Below, in pieces: positions 44,063 through 54,619 of a DNA stretch of 64,000 bases. The stretch is from Natrinema amylolyticum (GTDB lineage: Archaea; Halobacteriota; Halobacteria; Halobacteriales; Natrialbaceae): NCBI RefSeq assembly GCF_020515625.1, contig NZ_JAIWPJ010000002.1:682001-746000 (forward strand), written 5' to 3'. The translations under genes were made by a program, and so were the position numbers. How positions within the stretch are numbered: position 1 is the first letter of the stretch; the number at the start of each line of letters is the position of its first letter. The notes below the pieces were generated by a model. It saw nothing but the letters and a program-made list of their open reading frames with translations, did no database searches and had not been told where the DNA came from.

Positions 44063-44261
44063 AAATTAGCGGCCGTGTCGAATAGAATAATGATTCCGAT
44101 CGTCGGCACGCACACCCACTGCAGAGAGGTCTATGCCCGATCCCGTGGAATCAATACGAGCGGGGTCGAGTCCCTCGAGCGTTCGGTGGTACAAAGTCGC
44201 AGTCGCTCGAGCGAACGAAAAACGAAGAGAGAGAAATCGTCGTCGACCTCGAGTCAGCCGT

Positions 44262-45479
44262 TCAGGCGAAGGTTTTCGAGACCTCTTCGCCCTCGTCGGA
44301 CTCGGCTTGGACCTTGTCCCAGGCGCTGCGGAAGTCCTCCATCCGGATCTCGGTGCGGTCGTCGCGGATGGCGAACATGCCGGCCTCGGTACAGACGGCC
44401 TTGATGTCGGCACCCGACGCCTCCTCGGCGTCGACCGCCAGTTCGGCGAAGTCGACGTCGTCGGCGACGTTCATCCCGCGGGTGTGGATCTCGAAGATGA
44501 TCTCGCGACCCTCCGCGTTCGGCTTGGGCACCTCGATGAGGCGGTCGAACCGGCCGGGACGCAGGATGGCGCGGTCGAGCATGTCGAAGCGGTTGGTGGC
44601 GGCGATGATGCGGATCTCGCCGCGCTCCTCGAAGCCGTCCATCTCGGAGAGCAGCTGCATCATGGTCCGCTGGACCTCGGCGTCGCCCGAGGTCTTGGAC
44701 TCGGTCCGCTTGGCGGCGATGGCGTCGATCTCGTCGATGAAGATGACGGCGGGCTCGTGCTCGCGGGCGACGTCGAAGAGGTCGCGGACGAGCTTTGCGC
44801 CCTCGCCGATGAACTTGTGGACCAGTTCCGAGCCGGCCATCTTGATGAAGGTGGCGTCGGTCTGGTTTGCGACGGCCTTAGCGAGCATCGTCTTCCCCGT
44901 GCCCGGCGGCCCGTAGAGGAGAACGCCGCTCGGCGGGTCGATGCCGACGTCGTCGAACATCTCTGGCTTCTCGAGGGGCATCTCGACGGTCTCGCGGACC
45001 TCCTGCATCTGCTCCTCGAGACCGCCGATGTCCTCGTAGCTGACGTCGGGGCTCTCGGTGACTTCCATCACGCGGGCGCGGACGTCGGTCTCGTTCGAGA
45101 GCGGCTTGACGATGGACAGCGAGTTGTTGACCGCGACCCGGGCGTCGGGCTCGATGTCCTCGCGCATCTCGTCGGTGACCTCGGTCAGGGCCTCCTGATT
45201 GTTCCCGTGTTGTTTGATGATGACGCCCTCGTCCGTGACTTCCTGGACGGTGGCGACGAACAGCGGGGACTGCTTGAGCTTCTTGTTCTCGTGCGTGAGC
45301 CGCTCGAGTTTCTGCTGGTACTTGTTGTTCTCGGCGTTGGCGTCGAGGAGCTTGTCGCGCATCTCCTCGTTTTGCGCCTCGAGGATCTCCAGCCGTTCCT
45401 CGAGTGACTGTATTTTCTCCTGTTGGGACGCCTCGTCCTCGTCGTATGGGAGGTCGACGTCGTCCACGGTGTCGCTCAT
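44262..45479 (-). CDS. pan: proteasome-activating nucleotidase
   Basis: This 405-residue AAA ATPase unfolds proteins for the 20S proteasome. It has an N-terminal coiled coil (about 18-70), an OB domain, and an AAA domain with Walker A G-P-P-G-T-G-K-T at 190-197, Walker B V-I-F-I-D-E-I-D near 250 and the arginine-finger block R-P-G-R-F-D-R near 310. The C-terminus reads K-T-F-A; the usual docking signal is hydrophobic-Tyr-any residue, so here Phe replaces Tyr. The ATG at 45479 (MSDTVDDVDL) is placed 22-31 nt after a TATA-like element. It is divergent from a winged-helix gene. Confidence 0.94.
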   Translation of the reverse strand: MSDTVDDVDLPYDEDEASQQEKIQSLEERLEILEAQNEEMRDKLLDANAENNKYQQKLERLTHENKKLKQSPLFVATVQEVTDEGVIIKQHGNNQEALTEVTDEMREDIEPDARVAVNNSLSIVKPLSNETDVRARVMEVTESPDVSYEDIGGLEEQMQEVRETVEMPLEKPEMFDDVGIDPPSGVLLYGPPGTGKTMLAKAVANQTDATFIKMAGSELVHKFIGEGAKLVRDLFDVAREHEPAVIFIDEIDAIAAKRTESKTSGDAEVQRTMMQLLSEMDGFEERGEIRIIAATNRFDMLDRAILRPGRFDRLIEVPKPNAEGREIIFEIHTRGMNVADDVDFAELAVDAEEASGADIKAVCTEAGMFAIRDDRTEIRMEDFRSAWDKVQAESDEGEEVSKTFA

Positions 45480-45500
45480 CACCCGTTCTTTGGGTGCTGG

Positions 45501-45577
45501 TTCATAAGAGACTTCGGGTAGGTGCATTCGCGCTCGGTGTATAACTGTAGAGCATTAAATGGAATAGTAAATATTAT
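45501..45577. promoter_or_regulatory. divergent promoters of pan and the winged-helix gene
   Basis: On the minus strand CTCTTATGAA (45501-45510) is 22-31 nt before the pan start. On the plus strand TAAATATTA (45568-45576) is about 34 nt before the winged-helix start at 45606. The intervening stretch is AT-rich. The winged-helix gene has GGAGGT at 45597-45602, just before its ATG, a rare clear ribosome site in this window. Confidence 0.5.
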
Positions 45578-45605
45578 CACCTCGTATTCGGAATGGGGAG
45601 GTAGG

Positions 45606-45875
45606 ATGAGTACTTCAGAGCCGCTTCGACAGGAGACCAGCGAGCGCGGAACGTGGGACGATGTCCGGGACCTGCCCCCGAGCGCGAAACTCGTCGCGAA
45701 GGTCCTCGAGTACAACGAGACGATGACCCAACAACAGATCGCCGACGAGACGCTGCTGCCCTCCCGAACGGTCCGATACGCGCTGAACCGTCTCGACGAG
45801 GAGAACGTCATCGATTCGCGCTTTTCGTTCTCCGACGCCCGAAAGCGCCTCTACAGTCTCGACATTCAATCGTAA
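45606..45875 (+). CDS. winged-helix DNA-binding protein
   Basis: This 89-residue protein is a compact winged helix-turn-helix: L-P-P-S-A-K-L-V-A-K-V-L-E-Y-N, then the Q-Q-Q-I-A-D-E-T-L-L-P-S-R-T-V-R-Y-A-L recognition helix, then D-S-R-F-S-F-S-D-A-R-K-R-L-Y wing. It resembles MarR/TrmB-type domains and is probably a transcription regulator. It is divergent from pan, so it could regulate pan or itself. Confidence 0.83.
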   Translation: MSTSEPLRQETSERGTWDDVRDLPPSAKLVAKVLEYNETMTQQQIADETLLPSRTVRYALNRLDEENVIDSRFSFSDARKRLYSLDIQS

Positions 45876-46132
45876 CTGACGATCGGATCGCGACCGCTGC
45901 CGACTGGTTACTGACTCTCGCTTCGAGTCTTCTCCGTGTCGTCTCGAGATTTCGTCTCGATACTGCTGTCCGTTTTTCTGCAGTGGCACGGTCCCATCGA
46001 CGGACCAATACGGCCGGCTCGCGGCCCGTCGTCAGTGTGCAACGGCGTGCCCTCAGTTCCGCGTGAATTATCGCCTTTACTTTCACTCCGGTGACGGAAC
46101 CCCTTTAGGGCGGGCTCGCCAACGACTGGCCA

Positions 46133-47575
46133 ATGACGCGGGTTATCCATACGGGCGATACCCACATCGGGTACCAGCAGTACAACTCGCCCGAGCGGCG
46201 ACGGGACTTCCTCGAGGCCTTCCGATCGGTCGTCGAGGACGCGGTCGCCGACGACGTCGACGCGGTGATCCACGCCGGCGACCTCTTTCACGATCGGCGG
46301 CCGGATTTGGTCGATCTGCAGGGAACCGTCGACATCCTCCGGACGCTCTCCGACGCCGACATCCCCTTTCTCGCCGTCGTCGGCAACCACGAATCGAAAC
46401 GCGACGCCCAGTGGCTCGACCTCTTCGCGGATCTCGGACTGGCGACGCGACTGGGCGCCGATCCGATCGTCGTCGACGACGTCGCCTTCTATGGACTCGA
46501 CTTCGTCCCCCGCTCGCGCCGGGAGGATCTCACTTACGACTTCGACGCGGTGCCCGCCGACGCCGATCACGCGAGTCTGGTGAGCCACGGCCTCTTCGAG
46601 CCCTTCGCACACGCCGACTGGGACACCGAGACCGTCCTCGCGGAGTCGACGGTCGACTTCGACGCCGTCCTGTTGGGGGACAACCACAAACCGGACACCG
46701 TGGAGGTGCTCGACACCTGGGTCACCTACTGCGGGTCGACCGAGCGCGCGAGCGCCAGCGAACGCGAGGACAGGGGGTACAACCTCGTCGACTTCGAGGC
46801 CGACGGCGCGGTCGGCATCAGCCGCCGCGGCCTCTCCTCGACCCGCGAGTTCGTCTTCGTCGACGTCGAACTCGAGGAAGACGAGGGGATCGACCGCGTT
46901 CAGGAGCGGGTCCGCCAGCACGAGCTCGCGGACGCGGTCGTCATCGTCACCGTCGAGGGCGAGGGCCGTCCGATCGCCCCGGCGGCCATCGAGGAACTCG
47001 CGATCGACCGCGGTGCGCTCGTCGCCCGCGTCAACGACCGCCGGGAGCTCCCCGACGAGGACGAGGACGTGTCGGTCAGTTTCGCCAACCCGGACGACGC
47101 CGTCCGCGAGCGAGTGCGCGAGATGGGACTCAGCAACGCTGCCCTCGAGATCGACGAGACCGTCCGGAGCGGAGACCTCGCCGATTCGAACGTCCGCGAC
47201 TCCGTCGAGCGGCGGGTTCGGGACCTCCTCGAGGACGACGAGTCGGCGTTCGAGCCCGCACCGGAGCGCGAACCGAGCGACGAGGACGTGACGACGGTCG
47301 CCGACCAACTCGCCGAGGGGACGGATTCCGCGGCCGATTCGGCGGCCGACACCGAGCCGAACGGGGCAGCGGAACCCGCTGAGACTGCGGCCAACGGCGG
47401 CGCGGACCCGGCGGATGTCGCCGACACCGAGCGGGCAGCGGCCGACGCTGACAGCGAAGAGCCGGCGGACGCCGACGATCCCGCGGACCCGACCGAGGAC
47501 GACGCAGCTACCGGGTCGGCCGACGACGCCGACGATGCGGACGCCGACACCGCCTCGCTGGGTGATTTCGCGTGA
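46133..47575 (+). CDS. mre11: DNA double-strand break repair nuclease Mre11
   Basis: This 480-residue nuclease works with Rad50 in end resection. The phosphoesterase motifs are all present: T-G-D-T-H-I-G (Asp9, His11), H-A-G-D-L-F-H near residue 45, G-N-H-E near 84, S-H-G-L near 147 and G-D-N-H near 180. The last 120 residues are a long Ala/Asp/Glu-rich tail of low complexity ending L-G-D-F-A; it is common in haloarchaeal Mre11 but its role is unknown. Its stop overlaps the GTG start of rad50 by 4 nt. Confidence 0.94.
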   Translation: MTRVIHTGDTHIGYQQYNSPERRRDFLEAFRSVVEDAVADDVDAVIHAGDLFHDRRPDLVDLQGTVDILRTLSDADIPFLAVVGNHESKRDAQWLDLFADLGLATRLGADPIVVDDVAFYGLDFVPRSRREDLTYDFDAVPADADHASLVSHGLFEPFAHADWDTETVLAESTVDFDAVLLGDNHKPDTVEVLDTWVTYCGSTERASASEREDRGYNLVDFEADGAVGISRRGLSSTREFVFVDVELEEDEGIDRVQERVRQHELADAVVIVTVEGEGRPIAPAAIEELAIDRGALVARVNDRRELPDEDEDVSVSFANPDDAVRERVREMGLSNAALEIDETVRSGDLADSNVRDSVERRVRDLLEDDESAFEPAPEREPSDEDVTTVADQLAEGTDSAADSAADTEPNGAAEPAETAANGGADPADVADTERAAADADSEEPADADDPADPTEDDAATGSADDADDADADTASLGDFA

Positions 47576-50253
47576 GAGTCGACCGCGTTCGCCTGCTGAA
47601 CTTCAAGTGCTACGGCGACGCCGACCTCACGCTCGAGCGCGGCGTCACCGTCGTCCACGGCGTCAACGGCAGCGGGAAGTCGTCGCTGCTCGAGGCCGTC
47701 TTCTTCGCGCTCTACGGCTCGAAGGCCTTGGACGAGCGCACGCTGGACGACGTGATCACGACCGGCGAGGAGGAGGCCGAGGTCGAACTCTGGTTCACTC
47801 ACGACGGTCGCGAGTACCGCGTCGAGCGCCGGCTCAAACTGCGCGGCGACCGCGCGACGACGACGAAGTGCGTCCTCGAGACGCCGACCGAGACGATCGA
47901 GGGGGCTCGCGACGTTCGCCGAGAGGTGACCGAACTCCTGCGGATGGACGCCGAGGCGTTCGTCAACTGCGCGTACGTCCGCCAGGGCGAGGTCAACAAG
48001 CTCATCCACGCCTCGCCGAGCGACCGCCAGGACATGATCGACGACCTGCTCCAGCTCGGCGCGCTCGAGGACTACCGCGAGCGCGCCAGCGAGGCCCGAC
48101 TCGGCGTCAAAACGGTCCTCAACGGCCAGCGAGAGGTCCTCGAGGACGTCCGCAACCAAGTCCAGCAAAAGGAGGAGAAGGACCTCCACGAGCGACTGAA
48201 TAGCCTCGAGTCCCGGCGTACCGACGTCGCGGACGAGATCGAGCACTACGAAACGCAGCGCGAGCAGGCCCGGGAGACCCTCGAGACGGCCGCGGACGTC
48301 CTCGAGCGCCACGAGGAGACCCGCGAGGAGATCGCGGATCTGGCGGACGAGATCGAGGAGTTACGGTCGAAGATCAGCGAGACCGAGCGCAAGCGCGAGG
48401 ACGCGAGCGACGAACTCAGCGAACTCCGAGAGCGACGCGAGGCACTCGCGGACGAACGCGCCGAGCTGCTCGAAACCGTCGACCTCGGGGACGATCCCGA
48501 CGGAGAAGCGGTGCAGAGCCGCATCGCGGACCTGGAGGCTCGCGACGAGGAGCTCCGGGACGAGCTCGAGGACGTTCGCGTGACGATCACCGAAGGGACC
48601 AACGAAATCGAGCGACTCCGCGAAGAGGCAGACGATCTCGAGGCGCAGGCCGAGAGCGCTCGCGAGGAGGCCGACGAACTCGACGAGCGAATCGAGGCCG
48701 ACGAGGAGACGATCGCGGACCGCGAGGCGAAACTCGAGGAACTCGACGAGGAGATCGAGGCCGCACGGGCGACGTTCGACGACGCGCCCGTAGAATTCGG
48801 CGCGGCAGCGTCTCACCTCGACGACCTCGAGACCGAACGCGAGGAGCTGGTGTCGGAGATCAACGACGTCACTGCCGACATCCGGACCGCCGAGAACGCG
48901 ATCGAAGAGGGCGAACGCCTGCTCGAGGAGGGCAAGTGTCCCGAGTGCGGCCAGCCGGTCGAGGATTCGCCCCACGTCGACGTGCTGGACGAGCGCCGGG
49001 AGGAACTCGCCGATCTCGAGTCCGAGCGCGAGGGGCTCGAGGCGGAGCGTGACGATATCGACGACCGAATCGACCGCGCCGAGGGCCTCCGAGAGGCCGA
49101 ACGGCGGGTCGACCGGCTCGAGGAGAACCGCGACAACATCGAACAGTTGCTCGCCGAGAAACGCGAGACCCTCGCGGACCGGCGCGATCAGTGCGACCAG
49201 CTGCGAGCCGACGCCGAGGAGTACGCGGCCGACGCCGAGGAAAAGCGATCCGCGGCGGCCGAACGCGAAGACGAGGTGGCCGACGCGCGGGCCGAACTCG
49301 GCGAGATCAACACCGAGCGCGGGGAGCTCTCGGAGACGCTCGAGTCCCTCGAACGCGTCTCGGCGATCGCCGACGAGCGGGCGAGCCTCGAGAGCGAGAT
49401 CGAAACGCTTCGCGAACGACGACGTGACTGGCAGGAGATGAACGACGAGCGCCGCGAGACGCTCTCGGCGAAGCGAGACCGCAAGCGCGACCTCGAGTCG
49501 GAGTTCGACGAGGACCGCGTCGACACCGCTCGCGAGGACAAGGCGAACGCCGAGACCTACATCGAGCAGGTCGACGACAAACTCGACGAGCTCGAGGACC
49601 AGCGGACCGAGATTCAGAACGCTATCGGCGCGGTCGAGAACGAACTCGCAGAACTCGAGCGCCTCCGCGACCGCCTCGAGACCGTCGAAGATCGGTGCGA
49701 CCGACTCGAGTCGCTCTACGAGGAGGCCGAGACGCTGCAGACGACGTACGGGGAGTTGCGTGCGGAACTGCGCCAGCGCAACGTCGAGACCTTAGAGCGA
49801 CTGCTGAACGAGACGTTCGATCTGGTCTATCAGAACGACTCCTACGCGGCGATCGATCTCGACGGCGACTACCGATTGACCGTCTACCAGAAGGACGGCG
49901 AAGCCCTCGAGCCCGAGCAGCTGTCCGGCGGGGAACGGGCGCTGTTCAACCTCAGCCTGCGGTGTGCGATCTACCGGCTGCTCGCCGAGGGCGTCGAGGG
50001 AACGGCTCCGATGCCGCCGCTCATTCTCGACGAGCCGACGGTCTTCCTCGACTCGGGCCACGTCACCCAGCTCGTCTCGCTGGTCGAGTCGATGCGCGAT
50101 CTGGGCGTCGAACAGATCGTCGTCGTCAGTCACGACGAGGAACTCGTCGGCGCGGCCGACTCGCTCGTCCGCGTCGAGAAAGACGCCACCTCGAACCGCT
50201 CGCGACTCGAGCGCGGCGAGCCGCCGGAGGCGGAACTACTCGCGTCCGACTAA
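47572..50253 (+). CDS. rad50: DNA double-strand break repair ATPase Rad50
   Basis: This 893-residue SMC-like ATPase binds Mre11. Walker [10 protein letters not shown] is at residues 30-38. The zinc hook C-P-E-C is at 456-459 in the middle of about 600 residues of coiled coil. The signature [11 protein letters not shown] is near 785, with Walker B L-I-L-D-E-P-T near 820. It starts with GTG inside the mre11 stop (GTGA), so the two are translationally coupled. Length and layout are normal. Confidence 0.95.
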   Translation: MRVDRVRLLNFKCYGDADLTLERGVTVVHGVNGSGKSSLLEAVFFALYGSKALDERTLDDVITTGEEEAEVELWFTHDGREYRVERRLKLRGDRATTTKCVLETPTETIEGARDVRREVTELLRMDAEAFVNCAYVRQGEVNKLIHASPSDRQDMIDDLLQLGALEDYRERASEARLGVKTVLNGQREVLEDVRNQVQQKEEKDLHERLNSLESRRTDVADEIEHYETQREQARETLETAADVLERHEETREEIADLADEIEELRSKISETERKREDASDELSELRERREALADERAELLETVDLGDDPDGEAVQSRIADLEARDEELRDELEDVRVTITEGTNEIERLREEADDLEAQAESAREEADELDERIEADEETIADREAKLEELDEEIEAARATFDDAPVEFGAAASHLDDLETEREELVSEINDVTADIRTAENAIEEGERLLEEGKCPECGQPVEDSPHVDVLDERREELADLESEREGLEAERDDIDDRIDRAEGLREAERRVDRLEENRDNIEQLLAEKRETLADRRDQCDQLRADAEEYAADAEEKRSAAAEREDEVADARAELGEINTERGELSETLESLERVSAIADERASLESEIETLRERRRDWQEMNDERRETLSAKRDRKRDLESEFDEDRVDTAREDKANAETYIEQVDDKLDELEDQRTEIQNAIGAVENELAELERLRDRLETVEDRCDRLESLYEEAETLQTTYGELRAELRQRNVETLERLLNETFDLVYQNDSYAAIDLDGDYRLTVYQKDGEALEPEQLSGGERALFNLSLRCAIYRLLAEGVEGTAPMPPLILDEPTVFLDSGHVTQLVSLVESMRDLGVEQIVVVSHDEELVGAADSLVRVEKDATSNRSRLERGEPPEAELLASD

Positions 50254-50293
50254 CGGCGCGAGTACGTCCACGGTTAGGGTGGCCGGTTCGAGT

Positions 50294-50755
50294 TCAGGAA
50301 CCGTCTCCCGTCGTCTCGGTTCCCGATCCGATGCTCGGTCGGATCGTCTCGAGCGCCGTCTCACAGTCCTCGGTGAGCCGATAGCCGCGTTCGCCGGTGA
50401 CCTCGGTTTCCTCGAGCAGCCCGGCGGCAGAGAGAACCGTGAGCCGACCGTGCAGGTCGCTCTCACAGAAGTCGTAGCCGTCGAGCAGGGTGCGAACGCC
50501 GAGCGCGCCTCGCTCCGAGAGCTCGACTAGTAGTCCGAGCGTCTCTTCATCGTGGACGTTCGTCAACAGCGTCAGAACGGGGTCACTGACGCTTCGCGCG
50601 GCCGTCTCGAGGGCGGATTCCTCGCCGACGGCCTCGAGACGGTCGTTCTGGATGTAACACTCGTTGCCGTTTTTGGGGTCGCGTACGAGACTCGCGCTAT
50701 CCGATTGCTTGAGAAGCAGGTACCGTTTGCCGGTGTCGTCCTCGACTGTTTTCAT
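50294..50755 (-). CDS. haloarchaeal winged-helix-like protein
   Basis: This 153-residue protein begins MKTVEDDTGKRYLLLKQS and has a C-terminal half rich in helix with L-L-V-E-L-S-E-R-G-A-L-G-V-R-T-L and S-D-L-H-G-R-L-T-V-L-S-A-A-G-L-L-E-E, which looks like a winged helix. Widespread in haloarchaea near mre11-rad50. Its start overlaps the stop of the gene upstream by 4 nt. Function unknown; a regulator is possible. Confidence 0.72.
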   Translation of the reverse strand: MKTVEDDTGKRYLLLKQSDSASLVRDPKNGNECYIQNDRLEAVGEESALETAARSVSDPVLTLLTNVHDEETLGLLVELSERGALGVRTLLDGYDFCESDLHGRLTVLSAAGLLEETEVTGERGYRLTEDCETALETIRPSIGSGTETTGDGS

Positions 50756-51309
50756 GGGCTGTCGTTCGGGTCCGGTGACCGGTCTTGGGGAACGCCCCCT
50801 GAAGTAGTTTCGGCTGCATCGGCCGACCGCGATTCGGTCGGTCCCGCGTCGGCCTCTGTCCCGCCGTCGGTGCCGGTATCGATCGCAGTGTCGGTGCCGT
50901 CGCCGGTATCGGGCTCGTCCGCCGTGTCAGCGCCGCCGTCCCGCTGGAACTGCCCGTATCGTCGACCGGCGAATCCGAACAGGACGACTCCGGCGGCGAC
51001 GAGGACGCCGCCGCGGAGCAGTTCCCCCTCGAATACGATCAGTAACAGCCCGAGTGACGCGACCAGCACGGCGGCGTTGAGGACCAATACCAGCGCCCAG
51101 AAGGTCTGGAGAACGTCGCTGGGAACGTCTGTCTCGGCGGTGGAAACGGTGGGCGGATCGATCGCGTCCGCCAAGTCGCTCAGATCGTCGTCCGGACCGT
51201 CGTCCCCCGTCGACACCTGCGGGACCGTGAGCCCGTCGCTCTCGGCATCGTAGAGGTCCTCTTCGGGGTCCCACTCCTCGGGTTCGTTCTCGGTCCGGTC
51301 GAATACCAC
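50752..51309 (-). CDS. membrane protein, haloarchaeal, unknown function
   Basis: This 185-residue protein has an acidic N-terminal region with F-D-R-T-E-N-E-P-E-E-W-D-P-E-E-D-L-Y-D-A-E, two hydrophobic segments (about 75-97 and 100-120), and a long, Asp/Thr/Gly-rich C-terminal tail that is probably disordered. The GTG at 51309 is chosen because the sequence upstream is basic and unlike the rest. It overlaps the next gene by 4 nt. Confidence 0.7.
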   Translation of the reverse strand: MVFDRTENEPEEWDPEEDLYDAESDGLTVPQVSTGDDGPDDDLSDLADAIDPPTVSTAETDVPSDVLQTFWALVLVLNAAVLVASLGLLLIVFEGELLRGGVLVAAGVVLFGFAGRRYGQFQRDGGADTADEPDTGDGTDTAIDTGTDGGTEADAGPTESRSADAAETTSGGVPQDRSPDPNDSP

Positions 51310-51359
51310 ATGCGGGACGATGCTCAGCGAGCGGAAAAACGTTCGCTTCGCGAGTGCCC

Positions 51360-51545
51360 TCAGGCCAGGTCCTCGAGCGTGAGCGTTCGGGAGGTCTCGA
51401 CCCACGCGAGCGGGTTCTGGGCGTCGTAGAAGACGATACCGTCTTCGGTCTCGTAGGATTCGATCGTTGCGGTCCCCGCGGGTTCGCTACTCGGCTCGCT
51501 CCGATCCGTCGCGTCGTCGTTCACATGGGTGGACACATCGATCAC
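51360..51545 (-). CDS. small haloarchaeal protein, DUF7331-like
   Basis: This 61-residue protein ends E-S-Y-E-T-E-D-G-I-V-F-Y-D-A-Q-N-P-L-A-W-V-E-T-S-R-T-L-T-L, the same core as the 45-residue protein at 39884-40021. It starts with GTG; a TATA-like CATATAATG on the minus strand (51569-51577) is about 29 nt upstream, which supports the 51545 start. A later GTG at 51536 is possible. Function unknown. Confidence 0.65.
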   Translation of the reverse strand: MIDVSTHVNDDATDRSEPSSEPAGTATIESYETEDGIVFYDAQNPLAWVETSRTLTLEDLA

Positions 51546-51645
51546 CTGATCTCATGCTATGTGTTACCACATTATATGTCTTGTTGCTCCCGCAAGCGTT
51601 CGGCGACGGACTCCCACAGGGGTATCGGAGGCGGGGATTGCAGGG

Positions 51646-51654
51646 GTTTTTATC
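51646..51654 (+). promoter_or_regulatory. leaderless-type promoter of polB
   Basis: GTTTTTATC lies 24-32 nt before the polymerase ATG at 51678. Since in-frame codons extend far upstream, this element helps place the real start. Confidence 0.5.
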
Positions 51655-51677
51655 CGCCGACTGCAAATCTCGGTATC

Positions 51678-54416
51678 ATGACTGAGGCGGGCCAGACCGG
51701 ACTCGCGGAGTTCGGCGGCGACTCCGAGGAGACCGACGACCGGCCGGACGAAGAGGCGGTTGCCATCGCCGGCAACGGCGGGTCCGACGCTGCGGAGGTG
51801 ATCGACGTCGTCGAGGAGACCCTCCCCGAACCCGAGGGCGACCTCGAACTCGCCGTGATGCAGGTCGACTACACGATCGCCGGCTACGGCGACGAGGAAC
51901 GACCGATCATGCACGTTTTCGGGCGCACGCCCGAGGGCGAACTCGAGCACGTGCAGGTCGTCGGCTTCAAACCGTACTTCTACGCGCCGACGGAGACGCT
52001 CGAGCGGCCGCCCGAAGAGCAGTACGACCGGTTGACCGGCAGTCGAGAGTACGGCGAGGACGGCGAACCCTACGAGAGCATTCGCGGCGAGAAACTCACC
52101 AAGATCTTCGGCCAGACGCCGCGAGACGTCGGGCAGATCCGTGACGACTTCGAGCACTACGAGGCCGACATCCTGTTCCCCAACCGGTTTCTGATCGACA
52201 AGGACGTCCGGAGCGGTATCCGGGTGCCGAAACGGCGCGCCGACGACGACTCGCTGGTCGTCCCCCACGACGAGGTCGAGGCGACCGACGTGCAGGCCGA
52301 CCCGCGGATCAACACGTTCGACATTGAGGTCGACGACCGCTCGGGATTCCCCGAGGACGGCGAGGAACCGATCGTCTGCCTCACCAGCCACGACTCCTAC
52401 CGGGACGAGTACCTCATGTGGCTCTACGAGGCCCCGATCGGCGACGGCGAGATTCCGACCGAGATCACGGAGTACGAGCCGATCGAGAACGAGATCGACC
52501 ACGAAGTACGATGCTTCGAGGAGGAAGAAGCCATGCTCGAGGCCTTCATCGAGTACGTCGAGACCACCGATCCCGACGTGCTCACGGGTTGGAACTTCGA
52601 GGACTTCGACGCGCCGTACTTCCTCGACCGTCTCGAGGAACTCGCGGGGCCCCACCACGAGTACGACCTCTCGATCGACCGGCTCTCGCGGGTCGACGAG
52701 GTCTGGCGCAGCAACTGGGGCGGTCCCGACATCAAGGGACGGATCGTCTTCGACCTGCTGTACGGCTACCAGCGGATGGTCTTCTCCGAACTGGACTCCT
52801 ACCGGCTCGACGCCGTCGGGGAGGAAGAGCTGGGCGTCGGCAAGGAACGGTACGCCGGCGACATCGGCGACCTCTGGGAGGGCGATCCCACCCAGTTGCT
52901 CGAGTATAACTTGCGGGACGTCGAGCTCTGCGTCGAACTCGACCGCCAGCAGGAGATCATCGCGTTCTGGGACGAAGTGCGGTCGTTCGTCGGCTGCAAA
53001 CTCGAGGACGCGCCGACGCCGGGCGACGCGGTCGACATGTACGTCCTCCACGAGGCCTACGGGCGGTTCGCCCTTCCCTCGAAGGGCCAACAGGAGGCCG
53101 GTGAAGAGTACGAGGGCGGAGCGGTGTTCGAGCCGATCACGGGTGTCAAGGAGAACGTCACCGTGCTCGACCTGAAGTCGCTGTACCCGATGTGCATGAC
53201 GACGATCAACGCCTCGCCGGAGACCAAGGTCGATCCCGACGAGTACGACGGGGAGACCTACGTCGCGCCGATCGGCGACGACGAGATTCACTTCCGCAAG
53301 GAACCGGACGGCGTCATGCGCGAGATGATCACCGAACTGCTGGCCGAGCGTGAGGAGAAGAAGGAGCTGCGAAACGAGCACGAACCCGGGAGCCTCGAGT
53401 ACGAGCAGTACGACCGCCAGCAGGGCGCGGTCAAGGTCATCATGAACTCGCTGTATGGGGTCTCGGGCTGGGAGCAGTTCAGACTCTACGACAAGGAGGC
53501 GGCGTCCGCGATCACCGCGACCGGCCGCGAAGTGATCGAGTTCACCGACGCGGCCGCACAGGAGCTGGACTATCAGGTCACGTACGGGGACACGGACAGC
53601 GTCATGCTCGAGCTCGGCCCCGACGTCTCGAAAGAGGACGCGCTCGAGCAGTCTTTCGAGATTGAGGAGTACATCAACGGCCGCTACGACGACTTCGCGC
53701 GCGACGATCTGAACGCCGAGGAACACCGCTTCCAGATCGAGTTCGAGAAGCTCTATCGACGATTCTTCCAGGCCGGGAAGAAGAAACGCTACGCGGGCCA
53801 CATCACCTGGAAAGAGGGGAAGGACGTCAACGACGTCGACATCGTCGGCTTCGAGTACCAGCGCTCGGACATCGCGCCGATCACCAAGGAGGTCCAGCAC
53901 CGAGTCATCGAGATGATCGTCCGCGAGGGCGACATCGAGGGGGCGAAGGAGTATGTCAACGGCGTCATCGAGGACGTGCTGGCCGGCGAGATCTCCCTCG
54001 AGAACATCGCGATTCCGGGCGGGATCGGCAAGCGACTGGACAACTACGACACCGATACGGCACAGGTCAGGGGAGCGAAGTACGCCAACCTGCTGCTCGG
54101 CACCAACTTCCAGCGCGGGAGCAAACCCAAGCGGCTCTACCTCGACCGCGTCGATCCCTCCTTCTTCGAGCGTCTCGAGGAAGAGGAGGGGTTCGACGCC
54201 CGCACCGATCCCCTCTACGGCGCGTTCAAGCGCGATCCGGACGTTATCTGTTTCGAGTACGAGGACCAGATCCCCGAGGAGTTCGCGGTCGACTACGACA
54301 AGATGCTCGAGAAGACGCTCCAGGGGCCGATCGAACGAATCCTCGAGGCGCTGGATATCTCGTGGGACGAAGTGAAAAGCGGGCAAGAGCAGAAAGGACT
54401 CGACTCGTTCATGTGA
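51678..54416 (+). CDS. polB: DNA polymerase B
   Basis: This 912-residue replicative/repair polymerase of family B has proofreading and polymerase domains. Exo I is F-D-I-E-V (Asp215, Glu217), exo II T-G-W-N-F-E-D-F-D near residue 304, exo III Y-N-L-R-D near 410. Polymerase motif A is D-L-K-S-L-Y-P near 498, motif B is K-V-I-M-N-S-L-Y-G near 587, and motif C is Y-G-D-T-D-S with Asp638 and Asp640. None of the three motifs is interrupted by an intein, although such insertions are frequent in haloarchaeal polB. The start at 51678 (MTEAGQTGLAEF) follows the promoter; upstream in-frame sequence is not conserved. Confidence 0.95.
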   Translation: MTEAGQTGLAEFGGDSEETDDRPDEEAVAIAGNGGSDAAEVIDVVEETLPEPEGDLELAVMQVDYTIAGYGDEERPIMHVFGRTPEGELEHVQVVGFKPYFYAPTETLERPPEEQYDRLTGSREYGEDGEPYESIRGEKLTKIFGQTPRDVGQIRDDFEHYEADILFPNRFLIDKDVRSGIRVPKRRADDDSLVVPHDEVEATDVQADPRINTFDIEVDDRSGFPEDGEEPIVCLTSHDSYRDEYLMWLYEAPIGDGEIPTEITEYEPIENEIDHEVRCFEEEEAMLEAFIEYVETTDPDVLTGWNFEDFDAPYFLDRLEELAGPHHEYDLSIDRLSRVDEVWRSNWGGPDIKGRIVFDLLYGYQRMVFSELDSYRLDAVGEEELGVGKERYAGDIGDLWEGDPTQLLEYNLRDVELCVELDRQQEIIAFWDEVRSFVGCKLEDAPTPGDAVDMYVLHEAYGRFALPSKGQQEAGEEYEGGAVFEPITGVKENVTVLDLKSLYPMCMTTINASPETKVDPDEYDGETYVAPIGDDEIHFRKEPDGVMREMITELLAEREEKKELRNEHEPGSLEYEQYDRQQGAVKVIMNSLYGVSGWEQFRLYDKEAASAITATGREVIEFTDAAAQELDYQVTYGDTDSVMLELGPDVSKEDALEQSFEIEEYINGRYDDFARDDLNAEEHRFQIEFEKLYRRFFQAGKKKRYAGHITWKEGKDVNDVDIVGFEYQRSDIAPITKEVQHRVIEMIVREGDIEGAKEYVNGVIEDVLAGEISLENIAIPGGIGKRLDNYDTDTAQVRGAKYANLLLGTNFQRGSKPKRLYLDRVDPSFFERLEEEEGFDARTDPLYGAFKRDPDVICFEYEDQIPEEFAVDYDKMLEKTLQGPIERILEALDISWDEVKSGQEQKGLDSFM

Positions 54417-54503
54417 GCTGGGCGCCCAGTGGCGCCCGAATTCGTTCGTCGGAACCGGCAATATCGACGACTTCAGCCCCTTTCCTCATCCGTCCCGTCA
54501 CAG

Positions 54504-54534
54504 CGACTGGAGCCGTGTAACGGCTCTCCAGTCG
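54504..54534 (+). terminator. hairpin after polB
   Basis: CGACTGG-AGCCG and CGGCT-CT-CCAGTCG pair into a stem of 12 base pairs with a 2-nt bulge and a 5-nt loop, 87 nt after the polB stop. It probably ends or protects the polB transcript. Confidence 0.4.
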
Positions 54535-54619
54535 GATCTCGCTGGTCACATTCGGTCCTCGTTTGAGAGACAGTTGAACTGAAATAGACGGGCCGTATCG
54601 CGGCTCAGTGTCGGATAAC

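Noticed and set aside
51678-54416. Possible intein in polB
   Set aside because: Motifs A, B and C are contiguous and there is no splice-junction sequence (Cys or Ser start with His-Asn end) interrupting the frame.
51564-54461. Open frame of 965 codons on the minus strand opposite polB
   Set aside because: The polB reading has all exonuclease and polymerase motifs in order. The antisense translation is typical GC-driven shadow sequence.
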